Below, one piece after another: positions 46,275 to 58,185 of a stretch of 64,000 nucleotides of DNA. Origin of the DNA: Apricaphanius iberus. Taxonomy: Eukaryota; Chordata; Actinopteri; Cyprinodontiformes; Aphaniidae. The notes beneath the pieces are model-generated. The model made no database searches, had not been told where the DNA came from, and was given only the letters and a program-made list of their open reading frames with translations. Numbering within the stretch: the stretch's first letter is position 1; each line of letters starts with the position of its first letter. Location of the stretch: assembly GCA_028564705.1 (NCBI GenBank), contig JAPXFQ010001676.1, positions 62,001 to 126,000 on the forward strand, written 5' to 3'. The position numbers and the translations under genes were made by a program.

Positions 46275-46999
46275 TAGAGTGACCATAGGTGGATCTTTAA
46301 AGGACACTTGGTTTTTCCAGTGGACACTTTGCCCAGGCTAAACTTTTGATTTTATCATTTTAAAGTGTGCATTCTCTGTGGTTAGAAAGAATAGTTAAAT
46401 AACAAACTTTTACAAGGCTTTTCTGAGTACAAAAATACTTTAAAATAATGATAAATACATTTTATCTAGAACAATAATAGTTTACTTTTTAATTTTACAA
46501 AATGAAAAAAAAATCTGAAATCTTACTCTGAGAATTTTTTTATTCTTCTATTCAGTACAATAAAAGTAAAAAGCATCAGTCTCAAAAAGATGATAAAAAC
46601 TGTGTAAACTCAGTCTTTCATTTTAAAATTCATCATTACCATTCAATTTCTAATTGAACTCTCACTTTGCATAGCACTGTTAAAGTTTCTGTGTCCCTGT
46701 GACCTGTGGGATCTTTGCTACTTTTTGTCACACACAGAAACACACATGCTACTACAACTCGTTTGTTGCAGCCGGACGATTTGTACGTAAAGCTTGTGCT
46801 TTGACTTCATGTAAATAGCAGCAACACAGCAGGGTGCAACTTGGTGCACAGCAGGCTGTCTGTTCAATCTAAACTAATGAGAATCAGCCGCTCGTGAAGG
46901 ATGTCGTTCTGCAAACATCCCACCGGTCAAGATAACCCTAACCCCTGATAAACGATGAAAACTTCTCGAAGAGCTCTTGAAAAGTGGATGGTCACCCTA
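46275..46999. mobile_element. MITE with TAG(A/G)GTGACCAT termini
   Basis: The left end reads TAGAGTGACCATAGGTGGATC and the right end, reverse-complemented, TAGGGTGACCATCCACTTTT. The 725-bp interior has no transposase frame. Superfamily not assigned. It interrupts the R4-like LINE. Confidence 0.6.
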
Positions 47000-47129
47000 C
47001 CTGCCTAGCTCTCAAGTGTGTATCGTTGTAACCCAATTACCAGGAAATCATGCTCAAACAAATGCAAAATGCGATGAAATGCGCACATTTTTTTAGCATG
47101 CTCATTCTTGTGTAATTAATTAATCACAA

Positions 47130-47405
47130 TCTGGATGTACCTCTTTGGTATTGGTCATTTCATTGTACCTCTCTGGTCCTCTGTCAATTGGCTCACTTCT
47201 CTCCGAGCTACCTTGATGTGAGCTTCCAGCTGTCTTTTCCATGGTGGGTATTGTTTCTCATGGTTGCTCTTATAGCCAAGCATTTCTAGAATCACTGCTG
47301 CTGAAGTGTTTATCAGCTCTTTGGTTTTAGTGAATTTTGTGATAGGGATCTCTCTCAATGCTGCATTCACAGTTTGCAGGAGACTTTCCATGGGTGCTGT
47401 TGTGG
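47130..47405 (-). pseudogene. R4-like LINE, N-terminal coding fragment
   Basis: A 78-codon minus-strand frame from the Met at 47391 includes LLQTVNAALREIPITKFTKT, VILEMLGYKSNHEKQYPPW and IKVARREVSQLTE. This is the conserved stretch before the RT of the same LINE whose RT lies at 43921-45600. It ends at 47155, beyond which coding sequence is lost. On its upstream side the element is interrupted by the TTAA MITE. Confidence 0.65.
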
Positions 47406-47456
47406 TTCAACAGGTGCTCTAATTCTTCAACTCTGTCTAACTGTCTGACTATTTAA

Positions 47457-47926
47457 AGGAGCAGGCGGTCGGATTTAAGAAATAAAACTTGCGACTGCCG
47501 CGGCAGGTACTGCAAGTAACTGCAGCCACTGCGGGAGCGAGCACAAACAGTAAATAAATCAGTGACGTAGCGCACTTTCAAACCACCGCACATTGCACAC
47601 ATTGCCAGCTGTACGTCAACAGGCAACGACGACGAAGTAAGTAATAGTGTCTAATCGACTGCATCTGAAGTCCAGGTTCTTTCTCTTCCTTCTTCCTGTT
47701 AAATCGAGAACATGCTAGAGTTGTAGATTGACATCGCATCCGCGTGTGAGCGGCGAGCGCGGGAAATTCAGCCAACGAATCGCAGACTATTTAGCAGGCT
47801 GTTCAAGATAATGGGATTGCACATGGGTGAGCTAATTTTACTTAATTTAAAACGCTTCATTACCCAATACAATTACAAAACTGAGCATGAATATAATTTA
47901 TTTTAGAAATTCAGCCCCCTTCTCCT
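47457..47926. mobile_element. TTAA-flanked MITE
   Basis: TTAA at 47453-47456 and 47927-47930. The left end AGGAGCAGGCGGTCGGATTT pairs with the reverse complement of the right end, AGGAGAAGGGGGCTGAATTT. The 470-bp interior is partly GC-rich and non-coding. A TTAA target suggests piggyBac or Kolobok origin. Confidence 0.75.
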
Positions 47927-47930
47927 TTAA

Positions 47931-48540
47931 GAAAATAAGTCAAAACTGAAAGAAAATGTTACTTCAAGCAGTGATTTTCTCGGAATCCAACAAGTTTATT
48001 ACAAGACCAAAAAAAGACATACAGTGAGTCAATGCACATAAACTGATTTGCACATAGCAAAGCATGTCTTAATGTATTCTCTCCAGGAACAAGAGTGTAT
48101 GCCCCATATGTGGGCCAAATATCACATTTCTACTATTAGCAAATACAACCTTATTCCCACTGGTCCCTCCAGGCCTGTAAAACATTATACATTCATGAAA
48201 CATTAGCATAATAGGTGGTATTTTCTTCAAACAATAAGATTTCGATACAATCCAGGCACTTCAGCAGAGGACTATTTATTACTTGAGCAAAGTTCAGCAA
48301 AAGTTTAGCAACAGACCTTGCTTATCTCCTAACCAATAAACATGTGTAAGAATGCGTTAGCTAGTCCCATAAATATTCTATTGGGTCATAAACGTCTTAG
48401 AACAATACACTCACAGTTAGGAAATTCCTGGCTTTTCTGAATTCCACTGAGTCAAATAATTAATGTGGGATGTGCTAAGACAGTATTCTTAAATCGTGGA
48501 GCCTAGAAATCACATTAGCAAACTGTTTGAAATATAAAAT
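47931..48540. other. Non-coding stretch inside the broken R4-like LINE
   Basis: About 600 bp of AT-rich sequence without recognisable coding or terminal repeats. It separates two R4-like pieces and so is probably another insertion, class unknown. Confidence 0.4.
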
Positions 48541-49030
48541 CTACATTACTTCAGTTAGCTGTTATAATCGGCATTGGGATTGTCATTCTCACCATGAGCT
48601 TAACTTTCATGTCAGCCACTTCCCCACTCAGGACTATTGTTTCACTCATTGGGGGTCCATTACCCATCTTTGGTTGGGGAGTTGGTATAATTTCCCTTCT
48701 GATCTGGCATCCTGACTTGCTGTAGCATTTGTGTTGTATCTCGTCAATCTCAAGTTGTGATAGCAGTTGCTGTTTGTGGATGTTGGAACACTGAACTATT
48801 AGTTGTTTTGCCATTAGGTGTGACTGTGGGTTTCGAAGTAACCATTCAGCCCTCATTCTTTTTGTGTAACCCCTCTGATTTTGGTTGCTTGAGTAGTAGC
48901 ATTTCAATAGAGGTGTGTTCTCACATCTCGTCCATTTCCACCTTGTTCCAGTAGCCCATTTTTCATCAAGGTGCCCTGGTTACCTAGCACCTGACGCAGA
49001 CCTTGTTTGGCTGGGTGATGTCTGAGCTGG
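48540..49030 (-). pseudogene. R4-like LINE, 5' coding fragment
   Basis: A minus-strand frame of 118 codons (48907-48551) includes EWLLRNPQSHLMAKQLIVQC, NIHKQQLLSQLEIDEIQHKC and IPTPQPKMGNGPPMSETIVL. This is the N-terminal, probably nucleic-acid-binding, part of the same LINE and precedes the 47130-47405 fragment in element order. The start is not defined, and upstream sequence to about 49030 is only weakly recognisable. Confidence 0.6.
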
Positions 49031-49845
49031 CATCTTATGTATTTCATTGTCTCTTATCATGGTATGAGGTATGTGCAGTAACCTAAAGTGAACCATATAA
49101 AATATATAGATATCATATTGCAGAGTGTGTAAAAGATTTTTTTTCTTTCGTCCTAAAATCCCCATCAAAAACTTCTAACACTATGATTGTAGTTCTTAAA
49201 AAAATCAGTTGTTTGTACTAATTGTACCCATCTCTTTTAATAGCGAAGTAATTTTCAAATTAAGGTTTATTCTAAATAACTGATTTGATTAACCTCAAAT
49301 CAGGCTTCCAACTTTACCAACTTAAAGACCCATTCTGTAACTTATATGCCGTAAAAACATGTGTTTTTGGAAACGTTTATGTGACACAACACCATTTTTC
49401 ATGTTCGTTTTCAAAGCTGTCACTATATTGGAGGGTTGTGATGCTGTTTACCGTACTATAGAACGTATCACCTGAAGACCACTTACCGAGTCGAATGACT
49501 GCATTACAGCAGTCTGCTACGTGCTACCTAATGATATAAACAAACCCATGGTTTTGAGACTTAAGCCTTGGCATATTCACCAAAAAAACAGACAAAGATG
49601 CTATCAGAAGAAGTGAGCAAAATAAACTGGGCAACAAGAGCATCTGAAAGCAATGGAGCTTCACAGAAGGCAGAAGGCTTGTTAACCTCTAATTCATACC
49701 CCGGTATGAATCAAGGGTAAGGAGGCGTAGCTGGAAGATCGGAGAAAACCATTAAAAAAAATGAGAACATTTCCTTCCCTTCTCTGCTGTGAAAGATCTT
49801 TTTGGTCAAGCTGTTTCTCAGTTTAGGTCAAAGTAAGATTAGCTT
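49031..49845. other. Non-coding stretch, no feature recognised
   Basis: No gene. AGACCCATTCTGTAACTTATATG after CTTA near 49320 could be the start of another short interspersed element, but no matching end was found. Confidence 0.4.
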
Positions 49846-50260
49846 CTAAATTAAATTGAATTGAATAATCCTTTATTGTCCCACGAGAGAAAATTAATTC
49901 CAGTACAGCCTGGGTAGAGTACAGATACAGGCCTATTGTGGTATTGCATACAGCTACAGGCACCGCATGCTGATAGAAAGGAGTTACATGGGTTGGGGTT
50001 GACAAAGAGTTGAAAAAAAATCTTTATCTTGATTCCTCAGGGAATAAAGATCTAGACAAAATAAAAAAAAACACCCTTCATATATTGAAACAACATACGT
50101 TGACATTCTCTTAGGATTCTGTGGCTGTGTACTGGAGAGTGGGTGTTTGTTTGTTTGTTCTCCAACCTTCTCTGCAAGGAGACACCAGGTGTTCCTTGTT
50201 GGTCCTCATCAATATCCAGTTTAAAAGGGAAGCAGCTCCAGCAAGTCAACACTAGTCAGT
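49846..50260 (-). mobile_element. LINE 3'-UTR fragment (minus strand)
   Basis: Read on the minus strand it ends CTCTCGTGGGACAATAAAGG and then ATTATTCAATTCAATTT, the common 3' tail of fish CR1/L2-type LINEs. About 400 bp of 3' UTR-like sequence is present and no coding part. The family is not determined. Confidence 0.55.
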
Positions 50261-50401
50261 ACTCGTCTCTAGCGTGGTATATGGCCAGAAGGTTTGCTGA
50301 GTTTCAAAAGTGGAAAGTCTTACTTTGTGCTGTCTCCTTGTTGCTCCTTCTTGGTTTCCCGTAGCAATTCCCCAGAACTCTCTGAGCCAGAACCTCTCCA
50401 G

Positions 50402-51274
50402 TAGGGCTGGACAATATGAGCTAAAATTAATATCACGGAATATTGAGCACTTAACCTCGATAACGATACGAGGACGATAAAAATGTCTACATCAACACCC
50501 CCCCCTCCTTTTCTTTTCTTAAAAAAAAACAAACAAAAAAAACGTTTCTGTATTCAGTGTCCGGTAGTGGCAAAATTAGCTTACTGTTCTTTAAAATATT
50601 ATATATTATTATATATATATTATGGCTTCTTGCTATTGAACGGCTTCAAACAGCCTTTTAATTCAGTGTGTGATTCCCACTCCTTTCTGTATTTGTCCGA
50701 GTCCAGTTTAAACTCAGAAGTGATCACACAGACCAGATGAAGTGACAGGGGATGAGTGAAATCTGTGATTTTAGTATGCAGTCATATTAACAGGTGTTAA
50801 TAGGCGGCGGCTTCAAGCAGCAACACGGCGGGCTTAATCTCTTCTCAGCAGGACCTGTGCAGGCGGAGCTGTTGGTCTAGAAATGCTCTGGTTCGACACC
50901 AGCTCTTTTGCTGCAGTAACAAAAATATGTGCTCCACTTTAGAGTTTAAGTATCCAATAACACCATAAAAAGTCACTTTATTTGTCGCTAGCCGCATTAT
51001 TCTGGAAAAAGGTCGGTAGTCAAGTCTAAACTCTTGCTAAATAGAGCAACACATCATAGCAGTGCTTCCCTGCTCTGGATGTCACATGACTGTGCGTAGT
51101 CATGTGACTCAAGGAAACGCTGATTTCTTAAAGGGGCAGGAGCACCCTAAGCTAAAATAAACTAAAACTAAACATTTTTTTTTACATATCGAATTTACCG
51201 GTATGGGCAAAATTACGTCGGTAACAGTCATAAGATTTAGTAACGGTACATTTTCGGTATACCGCCTAGCCCTA
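50402..51274. mobile_element. Non-autonomous hAT-like element with perfect 8-bp TSD
   Basis: CTCTCCAG is repeated exactly at 50394-50401 and 51275-51282. The left end TAGGGCTGGACAATATGAG pairs with the right end, whose complement is TAGGGCTAGGCGGTATACCG. The 873-bp interior is non-coding. An 8-bp duplication fits hAT. Sequence on both sides reads as one continuous unit, so the insertion is later than its host sequence. Confidence 0.85.
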
Positions 51275-51282
51275 CTCTCCAG

Positions 51283-51785
51283 CATTCTGGATTCCTGTCT
51301 GGTCAACCTCTGCACTGCTCCCTGCCTGGTAATCACCTCCACAATCACCAGGGCCACTGCTGTGTTCTCGCTGCTCACCTGCCCACCCCAACATCTCCTC
51401 CTTCTGCAAAAAAAAAGACCTGGAAATCACCTCCCTCTGGATGGTTAACGAAACTCATATTGAGTTCTCATTTACGGTCACTCCAGATCATTACCTGGAT
51501 TCCCGTCAGGTTCTCCACCTGCAACAAACAACAAAGACTGTCAGTATCCCCACTTCCACCTTCAGCCAAACACAGTCCACATAATTCTACTTACCCTTCT
51601 CCAAGCTTCTACTCATCAAATGACCCTCTCCAGTTTCACGTACCAGGCCAAGATTCAGTTCCTGGTTCTCTGCTCCTGGTTTCTCCCGAGACGACTTGCT
51701 TGTCAAATAAAATTATTTTATTGTTGGAAATCATTCTCCTGTCTCCTGCGTCTTGTTTTGTGCTGAATCTGAAAAACCAAACATG
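51283..51785. other. Possible LTR or retroposon 3' region
   Basis: Together with 50320-50393, this pyrimidine-rich segment ends AATAAAATTATTTTATTG, CTCCTGTCTCCTGCG and ACATGTCACA, resembling the R-U5 end of a fish LTR. No paired LTR or coding region was found, so this is only a suggestion. Confidence 0.3.
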
Positions 51786-52765
51786 TCACATACAAAATAT
51801 AACAGCCAGGACAGTGACGGTAGAGTGGGGATGGAGCGTCCTTCTACATTCACATGCCAGGGAATATGTTTGGTCTGCAAAGAGGCACCATGGCAGTAAA
51901 CATACAAAGGGCTGTGGGATAAGATACACTAGGGAGGGAGAACTATAAAAAGTGTCAGTCCTCACTGAGCATCGGAGTAAGTCCCAGTGTTACAACTTTT
52001 CAGTTTTGTGTGATCAGCTGGGGTACTGCTGGATTGGTAAGTAATAAATTCTTGCTCCAGGGTTATTTGGACATTATGATGTGATACAGTGACGGGGAAA
52101 TTGCTTGATGCTTTATCAACTGACACGCCGTTAGTTTGATGTTTTGTTCTTTTGACTGGTGAGCTTGTAAAACTGTCAGTACACTTGTTCAGAAGCACTT
52201 CAAAGAAATTTGCTTTTTACGACTGTGATGTTACATCGCAAGCCATGAGAGTACCAAAGAGGGAAAGTTAAGGAGTGTGCCTTTGAGTATTTCTATACTG
52301 CTTTGTTCTCCACCCAGTATACAATAGAAAAAGTTTGTGTTCCTTCTGAATCTGTTTAAACACTTCCTAGAGAACTTATGTGGTTTGTTTGCAGATTCAG
52401 AGGAATTGATAGTGTCAGACATTGTGTTACAGTGACGTCATGTGTGTTATGACAGTGTTGTTTTTGGGTAAACTAAATAAATCAAGCTATTCTTTACATC
52501 AAAAGCTGAAGAAGTACTCTGATTTGAATAGTTCTAAAGGCTGTATTTTCCTGTTTGAATTAGGACTTTGATCCCAGTTGGTGCCCCTTATAAGGTATAG
52601 GAAAACAAATGTGATTTTGTCACATGGTTTGGTCAGGTTTAGCAAGCAATTTCACCCTCCACCGATATTTAGTTTACCAGTGTCTTGAATTGGGTAAAAC
52701 ATACAACATGAACCTTTATAATAACAAACAGGTTGCTAGAATGATCACCACATTCCTTTTGTGTT

Positions 52766-52781
52766 GGGGGGGGGGGGGGGG
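52766..52781. repeat. Run of 16 G
   Basis: An uninterrupted mononucleotide run, likely length-variable and error-prone in sequencing. Confidence 0.95.
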
Positions 52782-53148
52782 TATTGTGTTGAGTCTGTGA
52801 TTACAGCAAAGGTGTGACGAACATATTAGCAGGCATAAGGTTATGCCAGAGGTGTTAATCATAAAGTAAGGAATGTAAAGAATATCAGTGCAATTTGTGT
52901 TTAGGAGGCCTTCAGTCTGAATTCATAATTATATTAATAGTACACATTATGTGACACTGTTTCAACACATCCTCTTTTGATTAAAAGTTCCATTGTAAAT
53001 CCAACCCAGTTCTGACACTCTTACACACAACATGCTGAATGCTCGCACATTTCTCAAATTGTCACCATGTTTTCTCAACAGAGAAGAGGAAAGTAGAGCA
53101 GGAACAACATCTGGGCCCGGTGACAGAAACACTTAGAATGTGTCCCCC

Positions 53149-53211
53149 ACCCACCCACAAACACACACTCACACGTGCACACACACACATGCACAGACAA
53201 ACATACACACC
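53149..53211. repeat. CA-rich imperfect microsatellite
   Basis: ACCC and ACAC units with interruptions over about 63 bp. Confidence 0.9.
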
Positions 53212-54589
53212 TTTTTATACTTCCAACAATCTTTGGTATGAATTCATTCCACAGATCTCTGTAGTGTTTTGAATATTGTCATCATTGCTCTAGCTGACAT
53301 CTTCCACTGCCAGGCAAAAAAACATTAAACAGGTGGTAGAAAAAATGGGCTCTGCAGGCTCCAACACCTGCATGTACATCACTCTGATGAGGGTTTTGTA
53401 AAAAAAAAAAAAACAAAAAAAAACAGGGGAGAAAGGCTGCCAGGTAAATTATCTCGCTTAGTTTTTGTAACCTTCAAGAATGGCTGAAAATTTCTCAACT
53501 TTTTGGATCTCATGAGATCAGGTAATAGAGCTTGTTAGTTACTTTGTTCGCCTTTCACTCACAATGGACTGAAAATAAGTAAAAAGAAAAAAAATGTGTA
53601 AGAGCATGAGTAAAATGGGGGTGGGTATTATGATCAATATGCGCACTGTGACCAGTATACAGCTATGCAACCCTAGTAGTACCTACTGCTTCAGCATTTG
53701 AGCTACAGTAACTCGTCTTCAAAGTGAGACCAAAAATGCATATGTAAGTCTTAAATTTGTCTGGTTCTTTCCAGTTTGGCCATGGTCAAACTCGCTGAAA
53801 TTCATATGCTGCCAAATTTGACCGGCTTCTGATAATATGTGAAGACAAAATGTTGACTCTCTGCCATATATATCACGAGTGCCCTTATAAAGAAATAATC
53901 TGTGATTTTCTCTTACCTGATCAAGTCTCATAATTGTATGTATAATTGATGTACCGAGACAAGTGTTTTTTGTTTGTTCTAGGTTTCTAGCTAGAAATGT
54001 TTATAACAACAGTGCTGGAAAACAAGGGGGAATTGAAATTCAGAGTATTTTACCTTGTAAACAGTGCATGAACAACAAAAACAGACAAATCATCTTCTAA
54101 CCAGTGTATTTTAATGACTTAATATTGCTTCATCTAAGCACTATGTTACAAATCCACTAATTTCCTGTAAAAATAAATTTGTCAGCATGTCATTTTGTTT
54201 CTTCATTTCTTTCTTTATAAAAGGGACAATGTCTCTTTGAAGTTTCAGAAAATGTCTTGAAAAACAAAAACAAAAAACAACGCTATTTAAAAATGACAAT
54301 AGCAGCAAAGCAAGGACCAAATTAGAAATTCAAAAAAGAAGAGAAAGTAAAACAAGGCTTAAAAATGAGGGAGCGGCTGAGATGTCTGTGTTAAAACCAT
54401 CCTATCCTGAGTGCACATTTGTTCTTGGTGGCTTTTTAATTACGTTGCCTTGACAACCAGAACAATGCTGAAAGGCTCTTTCACTCCACTGCTGGCTGAA
54501 AATGATTTTCTCCATCATGCATTTAGTAAGCAATTAGTGAGACAGACAAGGAATTTAGCTTAAACCCAGTGTATCATTCCTGCTTTCAG

Positions 54590-54800
54590 TAAAACAGAGG
54601 GGGTAGATGTGGGTGGGAGGATTGAAGAGTGGAGTGGAATTTTAATGCACGAAATAAACCACAGAGAAGGGAGGAAAAAAGACAGGGTAAATGGAAAGAG
54701 AAAAAGGCAGAATGAGTTGAAAAAAGTTGAAGGGCAAATAGAGATAAAGCAGTAGAGACATACAGAAAGTGGAGAAATGGATTAGTCTAATGAGGGGTGG
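54590..54800. repeat. Purine-rich tract
   Basis: The plus strand is dominated by A and G over about 200 bp, with GGGTGG and GAAAAAG words. No tandem unit is evident. Confidence 0.6.
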
Positions 54801-55427
54801 GGGTGGATCAAAGAGAAATTTGGAAAACATCTTTTCTTACAGTATATGTGAGTGTGTTTGCACAAGTGAATATCTCTCACAAGAGTATATTCATCAACCT
54901 CTATGAGATGGGTCGCTTTTTCTTCCTCAGAATTCAGAGTGGCTCTCTGTCTTTGTTATAGCACCAATGCTATGGAAGCCTTATCAAATTATACTTCTTT
55001 GTTAAGCCAACCTGAACGAAAAAAAAAAACAAAAGAGTAAAGCATGACACATGACAAGCAGCCAATAACTTGAAAAAAAGAAACATGTTTCCGGTACAGA
55101 CTGTACATGTGAGAAGTAGATGGACTTGAAAGGCTGTAATCTGAAAAAAAAAAGATACTTTTTGAAGGACGCCTTGATAAAGAAAGTTTGATAGAATTAA
55201 ATTGGCTCTAACAGAAGAGATTAAAGGAGTGTCAGGGCAGTGCCTTAATATCTGTTCCTACAAAGGGCACAAAAAACGAATTTGAAATTTTCTGAAGTAG
55301 TTCAGAGTTTAAAATATTAAAAAAAAAACTGGCATAGACTGCACTCATTTCATTCTTGGAAATACACTTGCTTGACACTATTGGGTAGATAATGTGGTTG
55401 TTATAAGATGAACGATATACAAATAAT

Positions 55428-55650
55428 TCCATAAATATTTAGACAATGAAACAGTTTACATAATTTTTCCCCTGTACATCAGGACATGGGATTTGAAATG
55501 AGAGTGGAGAAGCCATGGAACCTCAGACCTTTTGTTTTACTTCAGTGGATTGAACAAAAATGTTGTAGAAAAAATGGTTCTACCTAAGTATTAGACATAA
55601 TTCCCTCATGTAAGGTGCCCAAATGTAATTCAACAATGAAAAATGCTCAA
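55428..55650 (+). mobile_element. Degenerate Tc1-like terminal fragment
   Basis: CCATAAATATTTAGACAATG, CCCCTGTACATCA and GGATTTGAAATGA occur in the order seen in a fish Tc1/mariner terminal repeat. No transposase and no opposite end were seen. It is poorly conserved. Confidence 0.45.
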
Positions 55651-55807
55651 CTGTATGACGAAACAGCCCCCAGTCAACTTTTCTGAATTATTTATTTTGC
55701 ACAGTTCAGTCCAACCGCTCCATTACTAATATGTATGACTGTGTGATGGCCACATCTATGTCCACCTAACAGTAAATGTTGGTAACTATCATGCCCCTTT
55801 TGTTTTA

Positions 55808-56372
55808 GATGGTTTGGGTGTATATGAACCAGAAAAGTCCTTTGGTCCGGTTGTTTGGTCCGGACCAAAGGCAATCTGTGCTGCTATATGACAGCAATGA
55901 AGTGGGCGTAACTAAGCACAAAGACGCGAAAATTGAGGAAAAAAGCTTCAAAATGATATGGATATAAGAGCGGCAAGATGGATGCGAGGTAGAAGAAATG
56001 CAAAAAAGAGCCAGACGATGTGACGGCATTATTAAACAGAAGACAAAGATCAGTAATTAACAGCATTCACTACAGCATACGGGGTATCGATTTTGGCGCT
56101 GTGAGTCAAACGCGTGGGCTAAATAATATGAATAATCTAACAAAAACGCACACGTATTGTGGAGTTGGTTCAGGTCTAGACTGTTTGTATTCAGACCTGA
56201 AGTGAAGCAAACCTCTGTCCGTTTGGAACCACCTTTTTTAGGTGGTCTCAGTCTGTTTCTCTGATCCGCAGCAGGATTCGTTTGTGTGTATTCACACCTG
56301 CATAAAAGGTCCGGATGAACGCTGGTCAGTTTAAAGTGGACTAAGCAGTGCAAGTCTGAATACACCCTTAGT
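55808..56372. mobile_element. MITE with GGGTGTATTCA-type ends
   Basis: The left end contains TTTGGGTGTATATGAACCAG and the right end, reverse-complemented, CTAAGGGTGTATTCAGACTT. Internally TTTGGTCCGGTTGTTTGGTCC and GGTCCGGATGAAC recur. The 565-bp interior is non-coding. The same end type begins at 63933. Confidence 0.55.
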
Positions 56373-56384
56373 TCATTTAATTGT

Positions 56385-57138
56385 ATTGAGGTGCAGGGGG
56401 CTACTTATTTGCTAAAGGTTGGTGTAGCTGACAATTTACCCTATCCTGTAGTTTTGGGGGAGGATCTGCCTGTCCCTCTGCGTGTGTATTTATGATCTGT
56501 TAAAGAAGGTGCAGGTAATGCAGTTGTGACAAGTGCCCAAGCCAGAATTTGGAACCCTCAGTGCTTTAACCTTCTGTAACTCTAAAACAGAAGTACAACA
56601 TGGGAAGACACATAACTCAATAAGAAGGTGTGAAAAGTTTGAATACAGTGTCCAAAACCTGTCAGATGAGGCTGCTCCAGATCTTCTCTTGGGGTTTACA
56701 ATACCAAATGACATCAGCAGCTGGATGATCCAACTTTGTTTGCTCTGTAGCTGAGGGCTAAAGGAGAAGCAAAAAATAAAATCTGACATCAATAAAGAGC
56801 AATACATCTTACAAAATGGTATATCATACCATCATCATGGCCAGTTGAAACAACTGGTGGTCCCTAGAGTTGCTTGTGAGACTGTGCTCGCCCCGGCCCC
56901 CCCATTCCCTGTGCTGGCCAACTTGAGAAGCACAAGACCATTCATTGCATAAAATGCCACTTCGTTTGGCCTGGTTTATGTTCAGATAATTTTGTAAAAA
57001 CTGCCCCAGTGTCAAAGACTTTGATTGAAATCCCTTCTAAAGCTCCACTCCAGCCACTCCCGATAACTGGCACACCATTTGAATGCCTTGGCATGGATGT
57101 TGTTGACCCTGTGGAAAAGAACAAGGCAGGAAACAGTA
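56385..57138 (+). pseudogene. Gypsy-type LTR retrotransposon pol remnant
   Basis: A plus-strand remnant. The first part, near 56395-56470, reads LLKVGVADNLPYPVVLGEDL, like the end of a fish Gypsy protease region. A long gap follows in which RT is not recognisable. From about 56880 the integrase zinc-binding region appears (KCHFVWPGLC, then a C-x2-C at NCPQC), followed by LIEIPSKAPLQPLPITGTPF and MDVVDPVEKNKAGN, the start of the integrase core with its first Asp. The sequence ends at 57138, where a Tc1-like end starts. Shifts and stops are frequent, so it is inactive. Confidence 0.75.
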
Positions 57139-57140
57139 TA

Positions 57141-57270
57141 CAGTGGGGGAAATATTTGTTTGACCCCTCACTGATTTTTTTTAAGTTTTCAATGACGAAG
57201 AAATGAAAATTCTAGGAAAAGTATAATTTAATTGTAGTTTATTTTAACAGTGACATATATCACATATATC
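57141..57270 (+). mobile_element. Solo Tc1-like end, family B-like
   Basis: After TA (57139-57140) it reads CAGTGGGGGAAATATTTGTT, then GACCCCTCACTGATTTT and GACGAAGAAATGAAAA, the terminal repeat of a fish Tc1/mariner family related to the one ending at 11333. No transposase is present. Confidence 0.7.
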
Positions 57271-58182
57271 TATCAATACATCATCTATATAGCACATAAA
57301 AGCTTTTCATGCCCCTTGGGGCTTGTTTGATATCATACATATGGTCCACACAACAATAAATGATGGTAACTGTCATGCAACTGTTGCTTCAGTTGGTAAG
57401 CTTATGTACATTAAATTCTTGGGGTTTATTGTTTAAATTGTGGAAATACACTGATTCTAAATGTAAGTGCACACATTTTATTATCTACTGTATCTGCATT
57501 TAACCAGTTATTTGTTCTTTTGAAAATGACATGTTTGGGGTTTTTTTTTCTCTCTTGGGTGCTGAGAGTGCCACCATGTCCTGTTGCCCAGAAGAGTTTG
57601 GGAGGGCAAACATTGTTGAAGAACTCCAGTCAGCTTAATGCAGGAGGAGCTAATTGATCTGACCAAACTCCTCCAGGAAGAGGGGATTAAAGAATGTATT
57701 TTAATTTATTCCTTTATGATTTTGTTAATAGATTAAGTATGCAGTTATGAAATTAGATTTAGGTGTTATGCTTTTTAGTTTTATTAACAACCCAACTGTA
57801 GTGATATTTTTGTTTGCATGTAATTAGTAAATGTTTGTCTAGTGACCCACATTTGTCTTACATGGTCTGATCTGCCAGCATATGTATATACCTATGTGTG
57901 TCTTTGTCTGTTAGGTCACTTATGTTGTTATGTAAGCTGAGATGCTAGCCATTTTTTTAAGTTCCATTTTTTGTTCATTTGACCTCTTTTATGAGCTCTA
58001 GTTATTTTTGTATATATATTTTGGAGAAAGGAACAAAAAAAAAAACAATCCCAAGTTTTTTATTTGACTCAGTCCATGACAGACAGGTTTAAACCTTTTT
58101 GTGATGGTTATCTTTGTGATGGTTCCCTTGTTTTTCTTTCATGAATTCTTCTCTGTACTGAAGGCTTTGATAATGATGTGCC
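57271..58182. other. Non-coding stretch, possibly Gypsy LTR in part
   Basis: ACAATAAATGATGGTAACTG near 57353 resembles ACAGTAAATGTTGGTAACTA near 55769, which could mean paired LTR starts around the Gypsy remnant. Otherwise AT-rich with no gene. Confidence 0.35.
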
Positions 58183-58185
58183 TAA

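Larger units (their letters stand above)
43921..49030 (-). mobile_element. R4-like (Rex6-type) LINE with restriction-like endonuclease, fragmented
   Basis: Three collinear minus-strand pieces of one element: 5' part 49030-48540, middle 47405-47130, and RT-to-3' end 45600-43921. The protein order (N-terminal region, RT, Cys motif, restriction-like endonuclease, C-terminal V-x-P-L-V-I-G-x-L-G block) is that of non-LTR elements with a single ORF and a PD-(D/E)XK-type endonuclease, as in R4/Rex6. Between the pieces lie two MITEs and unassigned sequence, and part of the RT is missing. The clade name is from memory and is less certain than the domain calls. Confidence 0.68.
51786..55427. other. Apparently unique non-coding DNA with simple repeats
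   Basis: No gene or transposon end recognised in about 3.6 kb. It contains a G run, a CA-rich tract, A runs and a purine-rich stretch (about 54590-54800). The part 54390-54560 has no transposon words and is discussed as a possible conserved element. Confidence 0.5.
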
